Source: Melastoma dodecandrum (lineage: Eukaryota; Streptophyta; Magnoliopsida; Myrtales; Melastomataceae). From it: a DNA stretch of 64,000 bases. The DNA lies in NCBI GenBank assembly GCA_029817715.1, contig JARUPY010000138.1:1-64000 (forward strand), written 5' to 3'. The notes below the pieces were generated by a model. It was not told the origin of the DNA. It ran no database searches and saw only the letters and a list, made by a program, of their open reading frames with translations. Made by a program: the position numbers and the translations under genes. Below are positions 22,738 to 34,108 of this stretch, piece by piece; position 1 is the stretch's first letter, and every line of letters begins with the position of its first letter.

Positions 22738-25145
22738 AGAGAATTTTGAAAAGATTTTCTCACAAGGATATAATAAATGCCTTAAATTGAGTTTCAGAGT
22801 TGTTTTTGACCAACATGTATCCTGAGAGCTCACCAAGAAAAAACCATTAGCCATGACAATGACTTATGAAGCAAAGAGTAATCAAGCATGTATGATTATG
22901 ACATCCATGTACGTCCTTATTTATTACGTTATTATATGGGATTTGTTAAAATTGCTTCATAGCGAGATTGAAGGAGGGCTTTTGACTTCTCTCGTATCCT
23001 ACTCTCATTTCTGAAAGCCATATCGGTTGGATTCTAGAAGTCCTTTGACTTGGATGCTCATGTACCGGTCAAAGGAGTCTTTAACTGGGTCGTAATACGG
23101 CTTTGGCTTAAGGCCTTTATATTGAAGGTTTAAATTCATCATTTGAAAGAAAGAGTCTAAGGAACTCATCGAAAACTACTGGATCGTAGAGGTTTTACCA
23201 TTCAAGCAAATTCTCCATCCTTCAGATAGCTCACCAGCTGATGTGTTTTGTTGAGTGATGAATAATTGGTTTAAAAGATCCACTTTGGGGAAAGCTTTGT
23301 CTTTGAAGGGTGGCACCTTTGCTTTTGCGACCATCAATGTCGGCCCTGATGCTTTATTTTGCTCTTTTGATTTTCATTTTGCGCTTTCTTTTACAGACCT
23401 TTGGTCTTTGCGCTAATTCTTTCTTCTCTAAATTACGGGGATTTGCCCCGTTTTGTTTTCTAATATTTTTCTTTGGTATCCGTGTCTTTTGAGAAGTTCT
23501 TTGAAGAGTTCGGCTCTTTAGAATAACTCGACTGGTGAGCTTGACTGTCGATGATACCTCTTCGCTTGAATCTTAAGAAAGTGTAGCCTCTACAATCTGT
23601 TGCTTCCGGTTTCTAGCTACAAGATCTCCCTTTAATCCTCGATGTGAGGCGGTCCTTAAACTTCTTGGGTGTAGTGTGTACGAAAACTTCAACTTTGGCT
23701 CGAAAGGGGCTAGCAATGGGCGATGTTTCGTGTTTGGGAAAGAGAAGAAATGCTCGATCTCATCCCGGTCTAGAGCATCTTTTGTCAAAGGATTCGTTAT
23801 CCGCCTGAAGACTCGTGTATGAATCCTTACAGTATTTGCGCTCATCACCCTGGGTAAGTGTTTGGGAATAGGCTTGCCTTCTCTATTCTCGCTCAGAAAC
23901 ATTTTATTAAAGATAATTTCGAATTATATGCAAATGGGCACACAAATGCTTAAGAAATAAACAGGTTTAGGTACTCCAAACCTCTGTGGTGCTCTTGTGC
24001 ACCTTCAAGGGGAAAGTGTTTGCACTTTCATGCCCCAGTCATGTTCTTTGAGATTAGAATCAAACGGCTTCCACCCAACCACCCTCGCCGTTGCCCAGGA
24101 GTTTGTACTGTGTGGATGTCCATGTACCTACAGAGTTGACAATGGACGGAGACGAAGTTAGTTCATGTACTTCGACTCTTGCTTGGGCAGTTAATGAAGT
24201 AAAATTCCGCTGGGGAGATGAGATGGATATGTCCGTCTCAATGATAATCGAGGAATGCGATGCATGTAATCAGCTTGAATGAAGGCAGGACTCCAGCTGG
24301 GGAAACGGAGATACGACTCCACCTGGGGAAATATGAGAAATTTTGTTAGAGAGCAATGCAGATGATACTCCCTTTTGGTATGGTCATCTTTGGGTGACGA
24401 CAAAGGCAATTTCGAAGCTTTGGTTCGAAATTTTCCACCCAACCGCCCGCGCCTTTGTCCAAAATGTAGGATGCTCATGTACCTACACTTAGCAAAGGAC
24501 AGACAACAAGTGAGCTCATGTAACTTGTTTTCTTTTAAAGTAAGAATGAAGTTTGTTCATGCAACTTCATTTATACGAAAGGCGAAGTAGAGTTTTGATA
24601 CTTCCCTTTTCTATGTGTTTCGTCATTGCATCTTTGTCCGTAGGAATCAAAGGATTGACGAGATAGTTACTCTTGCTTGACGTCTGTTGTGTAAGGAAGC
24701 TCATGTACCTATCAAACAGATGACGAGAAACAAGGGAGTTTATGCGACTTGTTCCTGTTAGAGTAAGAATGAAGTTTGCTCGTGTAACTTCATTTGTAAG
24801 AAAGGTGAAGTAGAGTTTTGGTACTTCCCTCTTATATGATTTCGTCATTGCGTCTTCGTCTGATGGAATCGAAGGTTTGACGAAATTGCTGCAGGACTTT
24901 GGCTTGAAGCTTTTCCGCCCTACCGCCCTCGCCTTTGTCATAGGAGTTTTGAGCCATTTGTGTGAGGAGCTCTTGTACCTGCCCACGAGACAAAGGACGT
25001 AAACGAAATAAGCTCATGTAATTTCGTTTAACTCTTGATAACGAGAGTGTTGTTTGTATAATTCTCCCTTTTCATTTGCTAGCGTCTTTGCTCTAATCGA
25101 CTCCCTGGGGATATATTGCTTTGGAGTTCTTGGCTTTGACGCTGC
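22738..25145 (-). repeat. Ty3 element 3' untranslated region with degenerate tandem repeats
   Basis: Between the integrase stop and the PPT there is no coding frame. About 23990-25110 holds degenerate tandem units marked by GCTCATGTACCT, AAGTAAGAATGAAGTTTG, AACTTCATTT and GAAGTAGAGTTTTG; two good copies lie near 24470-24620 and 24690-24850. Tat-lineage elements are known for tandem subrepeats in this position. Confidence 0.65.
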
Positions 25146-26513
25146 TTAGGTGTAATATCGTCGGAGAGCATCTGCGTTGATTGCTTGTGGCAGGTCTCCT
25201 CCGTCCATCTTTGTTAAGATGGTTGCTCCTCCTGAGAAGGCGTGCTTTACGACGAATGGTCCTTCGTAGTTTGGAGCGAACTTCCCTCGTGGATCCTTGA
25301 CATTTGGTAGGATTCTTTTAAGAACGAGGTCACCTGGTCTGTATCTGATCGGCTTGACCTTTTTGTTGAATGCTCTAGACATGCGTTGTTGATAGCATTG
25401 CATGTGGTGAGCTGCAGCAAGTCGTTTCTCATCAATGAAGTCGAGGTGGGCGAGTTGATGGTCGAGCTTCTCTTCTTCTGTCATGTTGCTTTGGGATGAT
25501 ATCCTGAGAGTCGGTAATTTGACTTCTGCTGGAATGACTGCTTGAGTGCCATAGACAAGCTCGAAGGGGGTTGCTCCAGTTGAAGTGCGCATTGTCGTTC
25601 TGTAGGCGAGTAACGCAAAAGGGAGCTTCTCGTGCCAGTCGCGATAGGTAATTGCTGTTTTCTGAAGAATCTTCTTCATGTTCTTGTTGGCGGCTTCGAC
25701 TGCGCCGTTCATTTGTGGACGATATGGTGAAGAGTTGAGATGTTTGATCCGGAATTCTTCGCATAAGGATCCCATCAGTTTACTGTTGAAGTTTGAACCA
25801 TTGTCTGTGACCAATAGCTCCGGAACTCCATATCTGGCGATGATGTTCGCCCTCGTGAAACGTACGACATTGTTTGCTGTAACTTCTTTGAAGGATTGGG
25901 CTTCAATCCACTTGGTGAAGTAATCGATTACGACCAGCAAGAATCGGTGTCCGTTTGACGCTTTGGGATTGATTGGCCGGATTACGTCCATGCCCCACAT
26001 TGAGAATGGCCATGGCTCAAATAGCGGGTAGAGTCTTGTTGGAGGCACATGTACCTTGTCGCTGTAAATTTGACACTTGTGACACGCTTTGACATATTTG
26101 ATGCAATCGGCTTCCATTGTGAGCCAATAGTACCCTTGTCGCATTATCTTCTGGGCGAGAACGTATCCATTCATGTGTGGTCCGCAAACCCCTTCATGTA
26201 CTTCGACAATAAGAGCATCAGCTTCTTGCTTGGTGACGCATCTCATGAGGGCCGTCGTGAAGGATTTCTTGTACAATGTATCCCCGTCCAGGAAATAGCT
26301 TTTTGTTATCCTCCGTATGAATTTGCGTTCTTTCCCTGTGCTATTTTGGGGAAATCCTCCTGATTGTAAATAATTCTTGATGTCCGTGAACCAAGGTAGA
26401 GCATCTTCTGGTTGACTTTGTTCAACGTGCATACAGCTCGGATCATCAGCGATATTGATGCGTAGAGGCTCGATGTTCATTTCTCCAGCTAACGGAATCA
26501 TCGATGCGAGCAC
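25146..26513 (-). pseudogene. Ty3 integrase segment
   Basis: Part of a broken pol, open for about 455 codons. It has the H2C2 zinc-binding module (HEGVCGPHMNG ... CHKCQ), then the catalytic core with the first Asp in WGMDVI, the second in VTDNGSNF and the Glu in EAANKNMKKIL, the GATPFELVYGTQAV block and a C-terminal RYRPGDLVLKR GPY-like region ending NADALRRYYT. Integrase inserts the element cDNA. The 5' end is continuous with the preceding RNase H frame except for a TAG near 26650. The integrase frame itself looks intact. Confidence 0.9.
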
Positions 26514-26651
26514 TGCAAAAGCATCAGCAAATCGGTTATCAGTTCGTGGGAGGTAGTTGAATTCAATGTCAGTGAATTGTCGGATTAGCGTTTGTAGATA
26601 ATCCTGATATGGAATGAGCTTTGGGTCTCGAGTGCGCCAAGCTCCATTCGT

Positions 26652-27059
26652 CTAGGAGATGATGAGTGCCGAATCTCCATAAACGTCCAGGAGTTTAACC
26701 CGCATGTCGATTGCGCGAAGTAGGCCGAGGATGCATGCTTCATACTCGGCAATATTGTTAGTGCATGGAAATGTGACTTTGGCCGCTGTCGGGTAATATT
26801 GTCCATCTGGGGAGATTACAACAGCTCCTATTCCTGATCCTGAGGAATTCACTGCACCGTCGAAGTACATCTTCCATCTTGATTCCTGTTCCATGAGCAG
26901 GATGTTCTCGTCCGGCAATCCGATTTCTAAAGAGGAATCATCCGTTCCTGGATATTCAGCGATATGGTCAGCGATCGTTCTCCCTTTCACTGACTTCGTG
27001 GAGTGGAATCGAACGTCGAACTCGGCAAGCTGTAATTGCCACTTAGAGACTCTTCCCAT
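26652..27059 (-). pseudogene. Second (archaeal-type) RNase H segment
   Basis: The frame begins with MGRVSKWQLQLAEFDV (end of the RT/RNase H connection). The archaeal-type RNase H has the catalytic Asp in YFDGAVN, TNNIAEYEACILGL with the conserved Glu, and YGDSALII with the next Asp. A TAG follows directly, where the family has Gln, and the frame then continues openly into the integrase. A second RNase H of this kind defines the Tat clade. Confidence 0.85.
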
Positions 27060-27132
27060 CAGTGTTGGCTTGTCGAAGAGATATTAGTGGATCATTTTCG
27101 GATACTAACAAGATCTCATAGTGCAAAGTATA

Positions 27133-28546
27133 CTATCGAAGTCGGTGAAGGACCCAAATGAGAGCACAACAAGTACGCTCGGAAGTTGTGTATCTCGACT
27201 CACAATCCGTAAATTTCTTGCTGAGGTAGTAGATCGCGTGTTTCTTGGCACCCGGCAATTGTTGGGCTAGCATGGCCCCAAATGATTCTTCTCTGACTGT
27301 GAGATAAAGTGTGAGAGGATGCCCCGGCTTTGGAGGGATGAGAACTGGTGGTTCTGTCAAGTATGCCTTGATTTGCTCAAATGCAATTTTGCAATCATCA
27401 TCCCACTCAAACTGGACGTCTTTCCTCAGTTTCTTGAACAGAGGTTTGCATGTGTCGGCTAGGTTGGATATATACCTTCCAATGTAGTTAACGCGACCCA
27501 TGAAGCCACGGATCTCTTTGACTGACTTTGGAGCTAGGAGATCACGAATTGCTTTGATTTTATCAGGATTAATCTCAATGCCTTTATTGCAGATGACGAA
27601 ACCGAGGAGTTTGCCTGAAGTTGCCCCAAACACGCATTTGGCGGGGTTGAGACGTAGCTTGTATTTACGAAGCCGCTCGAATAACTTTCGAAGAATGACA
27701 GTGTGGCTCTCATTTTGTTTGGACTTGGCGATCATGTCGTCGACGTAGACTTCAATCTCGCGATGCATCATATCGTGAAAAAGGACCACCATAGCACGCT
27801 GATAGGTTGCCCCAGCGTTCTTGAGCCCGAAGGGCATGACCCGATAGCAGAATGTGCCCCAGGGTGTCGTGAAGGTTGTCTTCTCTTTGTCTACTTCGGC
27901 CATGCGAATCTGATTGTAACCAGAGAATCCATCCATGAAAGAGAATCTGTTGAATCCGGCGGTGTTGTCCACCAGTAAGTCGATGTGTGGGAGTGGGAAG
28001 TTGTCCTTAGGACTTGCTTTGTTGAGGTCGCGGTAATTGACGCAGACTCGGACCTTCCCGTTCTTCTTGATGACAGGGACTATGTTAGCGACCCACTGTG
28101 GATAGGTAGCCACCTCAATAAAGTTGACTTTCAGTAGTTTATCTACTTCTTCCTTGATGGCAAGGGCTAATTCAGGCTTGTATCGACGTTGCTTCTGCTT
28201 TATAGGATGAATAGACGGGTCGGTAGGAATCTTGTGCTCCACAATCACTGGATCTAGTCCCTGCATATCTGCATATGACCAAGCAAACACATAAGAGAAT
28301 TCTTTAAGAAGGTTAACAATAGCCTTGGCTTCATCATCTGATAAATCTACACCGATGAACAACTCCTTGGGGTCATCTTCAGTTCCGATGTTAATTGAAA
28401 CTGGTTTTTGTAATGTAAGGTCCTTTGGTTCCTCATGTCGTTGAAGACCCTGCTCCAAACCGTAATACCCGTCTATAGATTTCGGGTCATTTATTGTTTC
28501 TCTGTCTTGTTCAGAGGTTTTCCCGGGTGTACCCGAAGCGCCGTTC
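27133..28546 (-). pseudogene. Ty3 reverse transcriptase plus first RNase H
   Basis: The open frame runs from the predicted splice acceptor at 28546 (the frame reads openly through NGASGTPGKTSEQDR) to a TAG at 27133. RT motifs in order: VNYRDLNKASPKDNFPLP, SFMDGFSGYNQI, TTPWGTFCYRVMPFGLKNA and the catalytic VYVDDMIAKS. The first RNase H follows (REESFGAMLAQQ, YYLSKKFTDCE, RTCCALIWVLHRLR). The terminal TAG replaces an expected Gln codon in the conserved continuation, and a 1-nt frameshift follows about 50 nt later. Confidence 0.9.
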
Positions 28547-28852
28547 CTGAAAAGGAGAAGGAATTAGAGTGATGTATTCAAATGAGTTGTTTGAAATATT
28601 GTTTCATGCAATAATTCATAATAAGGCATGCGCTTTTGACCAAAAGAAAATAATGTGGGATCAGGACTCAGCGGGTCCCTCATCGTTTTATCGGATTCGC
28701 CCTGAACATCAGCGGCCCGATCCCACAAACGCCCTAGGTATTGCCTAGGGGTCGCGTTACGTATAGACAACCTTGCTAGTCCGCGACCAGAATGTAGCAT
28801 GGAAACCTACTCTTGATTCTAAGTGCAGAAAAATAAAGATGGAAAGTTTCAC
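28547..28852 (-). other. Predicted intron between protease and RT
   Basis: The protease frame ends CCT CTC GAC GGG TGA. A donor inside that GGG (GACGG|GTGAAAC, 28852) and the strong acceptor CTCCTTTTCAG|GAAC (28547/28546) remove 306 nt, including the stop, and join protease and RT in one frame (phase 2). Ogre elements are known for an in-frame intron at exactly this position. No transcript evidence is available here. Confidence 0.75.
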
Positions 28853-30666
28853 CCGTCGAGAGGTATGTCTCGCTCGGCCGGGATCGACGCTTCCATCATA
28901 CAGACTTCTTCTTTGGACTCTTGCGTCCCTGTCTGCTCATCTTGTTTCCCCTCCGCTTCTTCGTTCGCAGTAGGGGAATCCACACGCCTATTCGGAGGCG
29001 GTACTTCAGTTCTTGGGGGAGTCCTGGGCAGCCTTGGTACCACTGGAGCTCGAAAGTACGGTGCCCCGGCTTGTCGGACGGCAATACTGGGAGGTATGAA
29101 ATGGGCTCTCATGCGAGGTCGGCGCCCATGACCAAGCCCTAAATTCACTTGGACAACATTGATATGTTCGACAGTCGTCCACTCACCATCAATTTCTCCG
29201 TCACTCCGGATCTTCACATTCTCCAACTTCTCTGATAGGATTTCGCCTTCCATTGTCGTCGCAGATGAACGTACGAGACGGATGCCTGATTTGTTGCTGG
29301 TGCGATTGCCTTGATTGCGTCGCATTTTGCCCGTGAATCCAACCCCACTAGTCCCTGCAGGAGTTGGAATAGTGATCGGATAAATCATCCCTTGTCCTCT
29401 GATTCCGAGTCCTTGGCCTGGTTGATATCCATGTCTGAGGAACTCTTTTGCGGCACTGATGTTGCCCCACGTCATCAAGGGATCTGATTTGTAATCGCGC
29501 CTCACCATGTTGACCACCTCCAAGGTCTGTGTTGTTGACGGTTCTTCGGTTGGCTCTCCCACGTATGGCATGTTAATCTCGTGGCAAAGCTCCATCGAAT
29601 GTTCTCCCCGGACTGTGATGAGCTTGCCATCTGAAGAGAATCTGACCATCTGGTGCAGCGTCGAGGGAACTGCCCCGGCTTGATGAATCCAAGGACGCCC
29701 CAGCAACATGTTGAAGGACCCTGCAGTCTCGAGGACTTGGAACTGAGTAGAGAAAAGCGTCGGTCCAACTCTAATCTCCAGCGTAACTTCTCCATGAGCC
29801 TGACGTTTTGCGCCATCGAAAGCGCGAATGGTTAAGTTGGACTGTGGGAGTTTTCCAATATTGATGCTGAGTTTTTGAGCTATAGCCACCGGAATGATAT
29901 TAACTCCTGAACCGCCATCAATAAGAACTTTGGAGATGGTGGTTTCACGGCATTTGAGCGTGATGAAAAGTGCACTGTTATGATCCTGCCCCTGCTCCGG
30001 TAGATCATCCTCTGAAAAGGTAATCACGTTGCTTGCCAACATGCTACTCATATATGCATCCAGTGCGGCGACTTCAACCTGCTCGGGCACATGCACCTCG
30101 GCTAGAAATTTCTCCAACATCTCCCTGTGCTTGTCGGAGGAGTGGATAAGGTCGAACAAAGAGATTTGAGCTGGCTGTTTTCTGAGCTGCTCAACTATGC
30201 CATAGTCACTTCCCTTCACTGTATAAATCACCTTGCGGATTTGTTCATTCGATGGCGCTTTGGGCTTCGAAGATTCAGCCGAGGATGAGGCTTCAAGGGC
30301 TGGCACTACTCTCCCAGAGCGGGTGATTAACTCAACTTCTGGGCTGAGGGGTGTGCAGGTGGGTCTCATCACGACCGGAATCCTTGGTTCCGTCACAGGC
30401 GATGATTCTGTCTGACACGCTTCAGATTGTGCTGATCCCAACGAAACGTAAACATACGGCGTCCTTGGCTGCCGATGGGGAACCAGTGTAAATCCATCCG
30501 GCAAGATAGTGGGCTGAACACTTCTGCTGGATTGAGGCGCACGACCTCTTCCCCTACCTCGGCTGCGACCTCGACCTCGACCACGACCGGTGCTTACAAC
30601 ATTGACGCTCCTTGGTTGTGCGTAGTCGTATTCATACATGTTCATTTCCTCTTCATGTTCAGCCAA
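28853..30666 (-). pseudogene. Ty3 protease region with G-patch-like segment
   Basis: About 600 codons. It starts in the gag/pro overlap (EHEEEMNMYEYD), then has an Arg/Gly repeat stretch (GRGRGRGRSRGRGRGR) and the retropepsin core LIDGGSGVNIIP, in which the usual DTGA/DSGA is DGGSG. A later segment HGYQPGQGLGIRGQG resembles a G-patch, a feature reported for plant Ty3 polyproteins. It ends at the predicted splice donor. The first codons overlap the end of gag in another frame; Tat gag-pro is normally continuous, so I read this as a frameshift. Confidence 0.8.
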
Positions 30667-31690
30667 AACTGAGAAGAAGCTTGCCCCAATAATTTACATG
30701 CTCCGGGAGAGGATTGTTCTTAACATTTGGGGCAGTCGCAGGCACGGAGAATGTAATTGCTCCTTCGTCTAACAGATTCTGAATCTTGAACTTCAAGACA
30801 ATGCAATCCTTGGTGTCATGCCCCATTGCTCCCGAGTTGTACTGACAAACCGCTTTGGGGTTATATCCAAACGATGAGGGATTGGTGGCTTTGGCTTCAA
30901 CGGGCTTGATAAAACCCATGTCCCTCAATCGAACAAACATTACATCCAGGGGATCAGGCGTTGGTGTCAAGTCCTCCAGCCTTCGTCGTGGACGCTCCAC
31001 TTGTGCAGGCCTTGGCTGCTGTTGTCGTGCCATATTAACGGGGGGTCTGAAACCAGTTGCTGCCGGTGCTGGAGGCCTAAGCGCGACTGCAACATACGTC
31101 CTTGGCGCGTACGAAGCCGGGGGTGGAGTTGCCCTCATCGATTGCCTGTTCTGCTCAGCAGTTGCGATAAGCTCCTTGGGCCTGGGCTTCACTGCCGGTT
31201 GTGCTGAAGGGGAAGGGATTAGCCCTTCTCGATTTACTCCGTCAAGTTTGTCTGCGTTGATGACTGCCTGAGCGAAGGTTGAAAATGTCTGCCCGATCAT
31301 GTAGGGGATGTATTCACGTGGGAGCAACTGGAGGAATTCATCGATAAGCTCTCTCTCCGTAAGTGCCGGTTTGATCTGAGACGCAATGTGTCTGAACCGG
31401 TACGCAAACTGCTTAACGTCCTCGGCGCGGTATCTCCTCAATTTCCGCAGATCCGAGATTGTAGGCGCCATCTTCACATTAAAGCTGTAATAATTGAGGA
31501 AATCGAGGGCCAGGTCTTTGAACGTCGCGTATTGGCTAACATCTTTGGTGTAGTACCAATGCAATGCTGACTCTGCCAAGCTTTCTTGAAACATGGCTAT
31601 ACGGAATTTGTCATCCGCCGGATACACAGCCATCTTGTGGCAGAAGTGTTTCAAATGTAGTTCCGGGCAGCCATTCCCGCGGAACTTACC
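30659..31690 (-). pseudogene. Ty3 gag, N-terminus lost
   Basis: The first residues with family similarity are KFRGNGCPELHLKHFCHKM, directly after the junction at 31690; the preceding codons belong to the foreign primer-site sequence. The capsid-type block LAESALHWYYTKDVSQYATFKD and a Pro-rich linker follow, then a zinc-knuckle-like CQYNSGAMGHDTKDC in which the second Cys is missing (CX2C changed). The frame shifts near 30665, before the protease. Confidence 0.85.
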
Positions 31691-31706
31691 TTGCTCTGAT
31701 ACCAAT
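31691..31706 (-). other. Primer-binding site, tRNA-iMet type
   Basis: The minus strand reads ATTGGTATCAGAGCAA directly after the LTR end CCAACA. TGGTATCAGAGC is the classic complement of plant initiator tRNA-Met. It is not the tRNA-Arg site expected for the Tat/Ogre element that follows. Confidence 0.8.
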
Positions 31707-33545
31707 TGTTGGCCCAATGATTATACTAAGAGGGGGGGTGAATTAGTGTTAAGTCCAATTAAGGAATTCTTGAACGCTTTTTCACAACCCTCACAGCGGA
31801 AGTAACTTACTGTAATTTACAGAGCCTTCAAGCTTCTGTAATTATGGAACGTGTGAATTTGACTTCGAAATGAGTCGCAGAACACAAAGGATTTTATAGT
31901 GGTTCGGTGAAATCACCTACGTCCACTTTCGGTCACTTTTCACTAATAACTCGTATAGAGATTACAGTGTAGAAGGTAAAAACTTCTGTGGTGTAAGAAA
32001 ACAATTTCTTTGACCACGGGACGGTAAGACAAGCTTTACCAATGCAAGAAACACTCTTGCTGTGTTTAGGATGTGTCTAGGTCGAATCACAAGGAAATCA
32101 ACCAGACTTGAGCAAGCACAGAACGTTGGCTGGAAGCTTCAGCCTTCTGTGACTTTGTAGCGGGCTATTCCTTCTGTGGATCAGCGAACAGATCTGATGA
32201 CGCTTTCTCCAAGTGTTTGGATGCCTCTGATATGCTTCTCTTTTTGTCCTTTTGGTTTAATCTGCAAAACAAATAAAGATAACACGACTACAGTAGGTTT
32301 CAGTCCCTCACCACTTACGCCTGCTGCAACAACCTTCTCTTCGACCTGCTGTACGCCCACCCGGCTTTAGTGACAGCACTTCTGGCCAAGTCCTTCGGTT
32401 TTGCAGCCAACGACGCCCACGGAGTGGCTTCTCCAAAGCACAGCTGCTGCAAACACACAAACAACAAAATAACCAACTACAGAAGGTTGGAGGTCCCTCA
32501 CCACTGAACCCCTGCTACGGACTCCTTCTCTCCGACCAACTCTGTACGCCTACTCGCCACCAACGAACCCTTCCCCAGGCCCTGATGCACGCAGTCCGAC
32601 GTCACCGACAAAGTTCCGGTCGAGTCCTTCAGATCCGTACGCAACGAAGTCACCGGAGCGGCTTCACCCACGATCAACCCGCTGTAGTTACCTCCTGCGA
32701 GAACTCTCGCCTGGAGAATCCGTCCTGCACACCTGCACACACGTTAACCACCCGCTAACGTTGCCAAAATGCCAAGACTTACCTCTGGTCTATATTTTTT
32801 TAATGTTTTTTAGGTTTTTCTTTTATATAGAGGTTCTGTCCTCCTGTAAATAAGGAAACTTATTTTGCCAAAAACGTAAAGTGACCAGATTCATCCCCAA
32901 CGTGTAAAAATCATTTAGGGACAATATTTGATTGATTTCAGATCAATCGAATCATCCAATCACGAGATCTCATCTTACAGAAGGTTAGAGCCTAAATCGG
33001 TCAGCAACCTTCTATAGTTGGAAAGAAAGAATATTTTATTTCCAACTTGAGAAATATGATGATGGGGTCGTGCAAATATCTGGTTGGAACCTCCAGATTT
33101 AATTTTGTCTTATTTTGACAATTAAATCCCCAGAAAATGCATTACAGAAGGTTCGGCCAGTAACAGCAACTTGACCTTCTATATAAGGAAATAATCAACG
33201 ATTTATTCCCAAGAATAATTGATTCGTTCCAGACAAGTAAAACATTGTATCTGGACGAAATATTAATCCAAATAATATTACTAAGAATATTCTCTTTTTG
33301 AATTAAAATTTTATTAAGATAATCAATAATTAATTAATAAATAATTTATTATTGAAATATCTATTTATGGAAATATTCTCTAATCACGTCTCTTGATCTG
33401 AAATGATCCTTGGAGGGTGAAGAAAATATTTTCATGATATTTTCCTCTCTTACGAAGCGTATATTCGTTACAGGAGGTTTCAGCTTTTGTAAAGTCATAG
33501 CAGGTCAAACCTGCTGTTTGACTCATCATCAAAATCTTGTCAACA
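31707..33545 (-). mobile_element. LTR of an unclassified family (LTR family X, copy 1)
   Basis: The minus strand runs TGTTGACAAGATTTTGATGATG ... GGGCCAACA, followed by an iMet primer site. A TATA-like CACTATAAAATCC (about 31888-31900, minus) marks transcription toward the Ty3 gag. The sequence matches the solo LTRs at 34109-36563 and 43769-45836 at the landmarks TACTAAGAG..GGTGAATTAGTGTTAA, TTTTATAGTGGTT and CTCATCATCAAAA (plus strand). The second LTR and any coding region are absent. CAGAAGGTT-type motifs recur. Confidence 0.7.
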
Positions 33546-34103
33546 TGATGAAAAGAATATACAATCATATGTAGTAAAGAAGAACAGTAATCTGCTTAAT
33601 GATATTCGACGAGCAGAAACACGTACTAGTCGATGCATATATCCATATCCTCCTGCCGGACTCCCCCATTTATCATAGGGTTCAATTTTATTCCAAAAGC
33701 CGCCTCCAAGTAGGTGTTGGCGGATGCGACGGGAGCCTCGAACGAGAATCGCTTCGAGACTATATTTGGCTTTTTGTATCTCCGAAAAACGATGGCTGTT
33801 TCATGCATTGACAAATAACTAAGACAATAGTTGAGTAGCTGTACTCTTGATGGTAAATAAATATTTGCCTGATAAAAGTGTGTCTATACGCACCCCGAAT
33901 TCATCTCGATCCGGTCTCTCATGACAACCGTGCAGCGGAGAAACCTTTGCAATATATACTACGACAAAGTATTCCAATCGTATTCCAAATATGACTTGGA
34001 TTTTTAATCTTTCTACAATGACTTGTCACGGCGTTTTTGTTTATTTGATCTCCGAAAGCTGCAATTTCGTAATGTTGATGATTCCTATAACAGGCTGTAC
34101 TGC
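33546..34103. other. Spacer between two LTRs
   Basis: A minus-strand frame of about 62 codons (33814-33626) is not recognised. The rest is AT-rich; no gene is supported. Confidence 0.4.
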
Positions 34104-34108
34104 GATGT

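Larger units (their letters stand above)
25146..31690 (-). mobile_element. Tat/Ogre-type Ty3 retrotransposon internal region, 5'-truncated and mutated
   Basis: Order on the minus strand: gag, protease, predicted intron, RT, first RNase H, second archaeal-type RNase H, integrase, stop. The dual RNase H and the intron between protease and RT are hallmarks of the Tat/Ogre group. Inactivating changes: loss of the gag N-terminus and leader at 31690, a frameshift between gag and protease near 30670, a TAG after the first RNase H near 27130, a 1-nt frameshift near 27080 and another TAG near 26650. With its 3' LTR the element spans 18833-31690. Confidence 0.85.

Noticed and set aside
33626..33814. 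Minus-strand 62-codon frame
   Set aside because: No family recognised and no start or splice context; too short to support.
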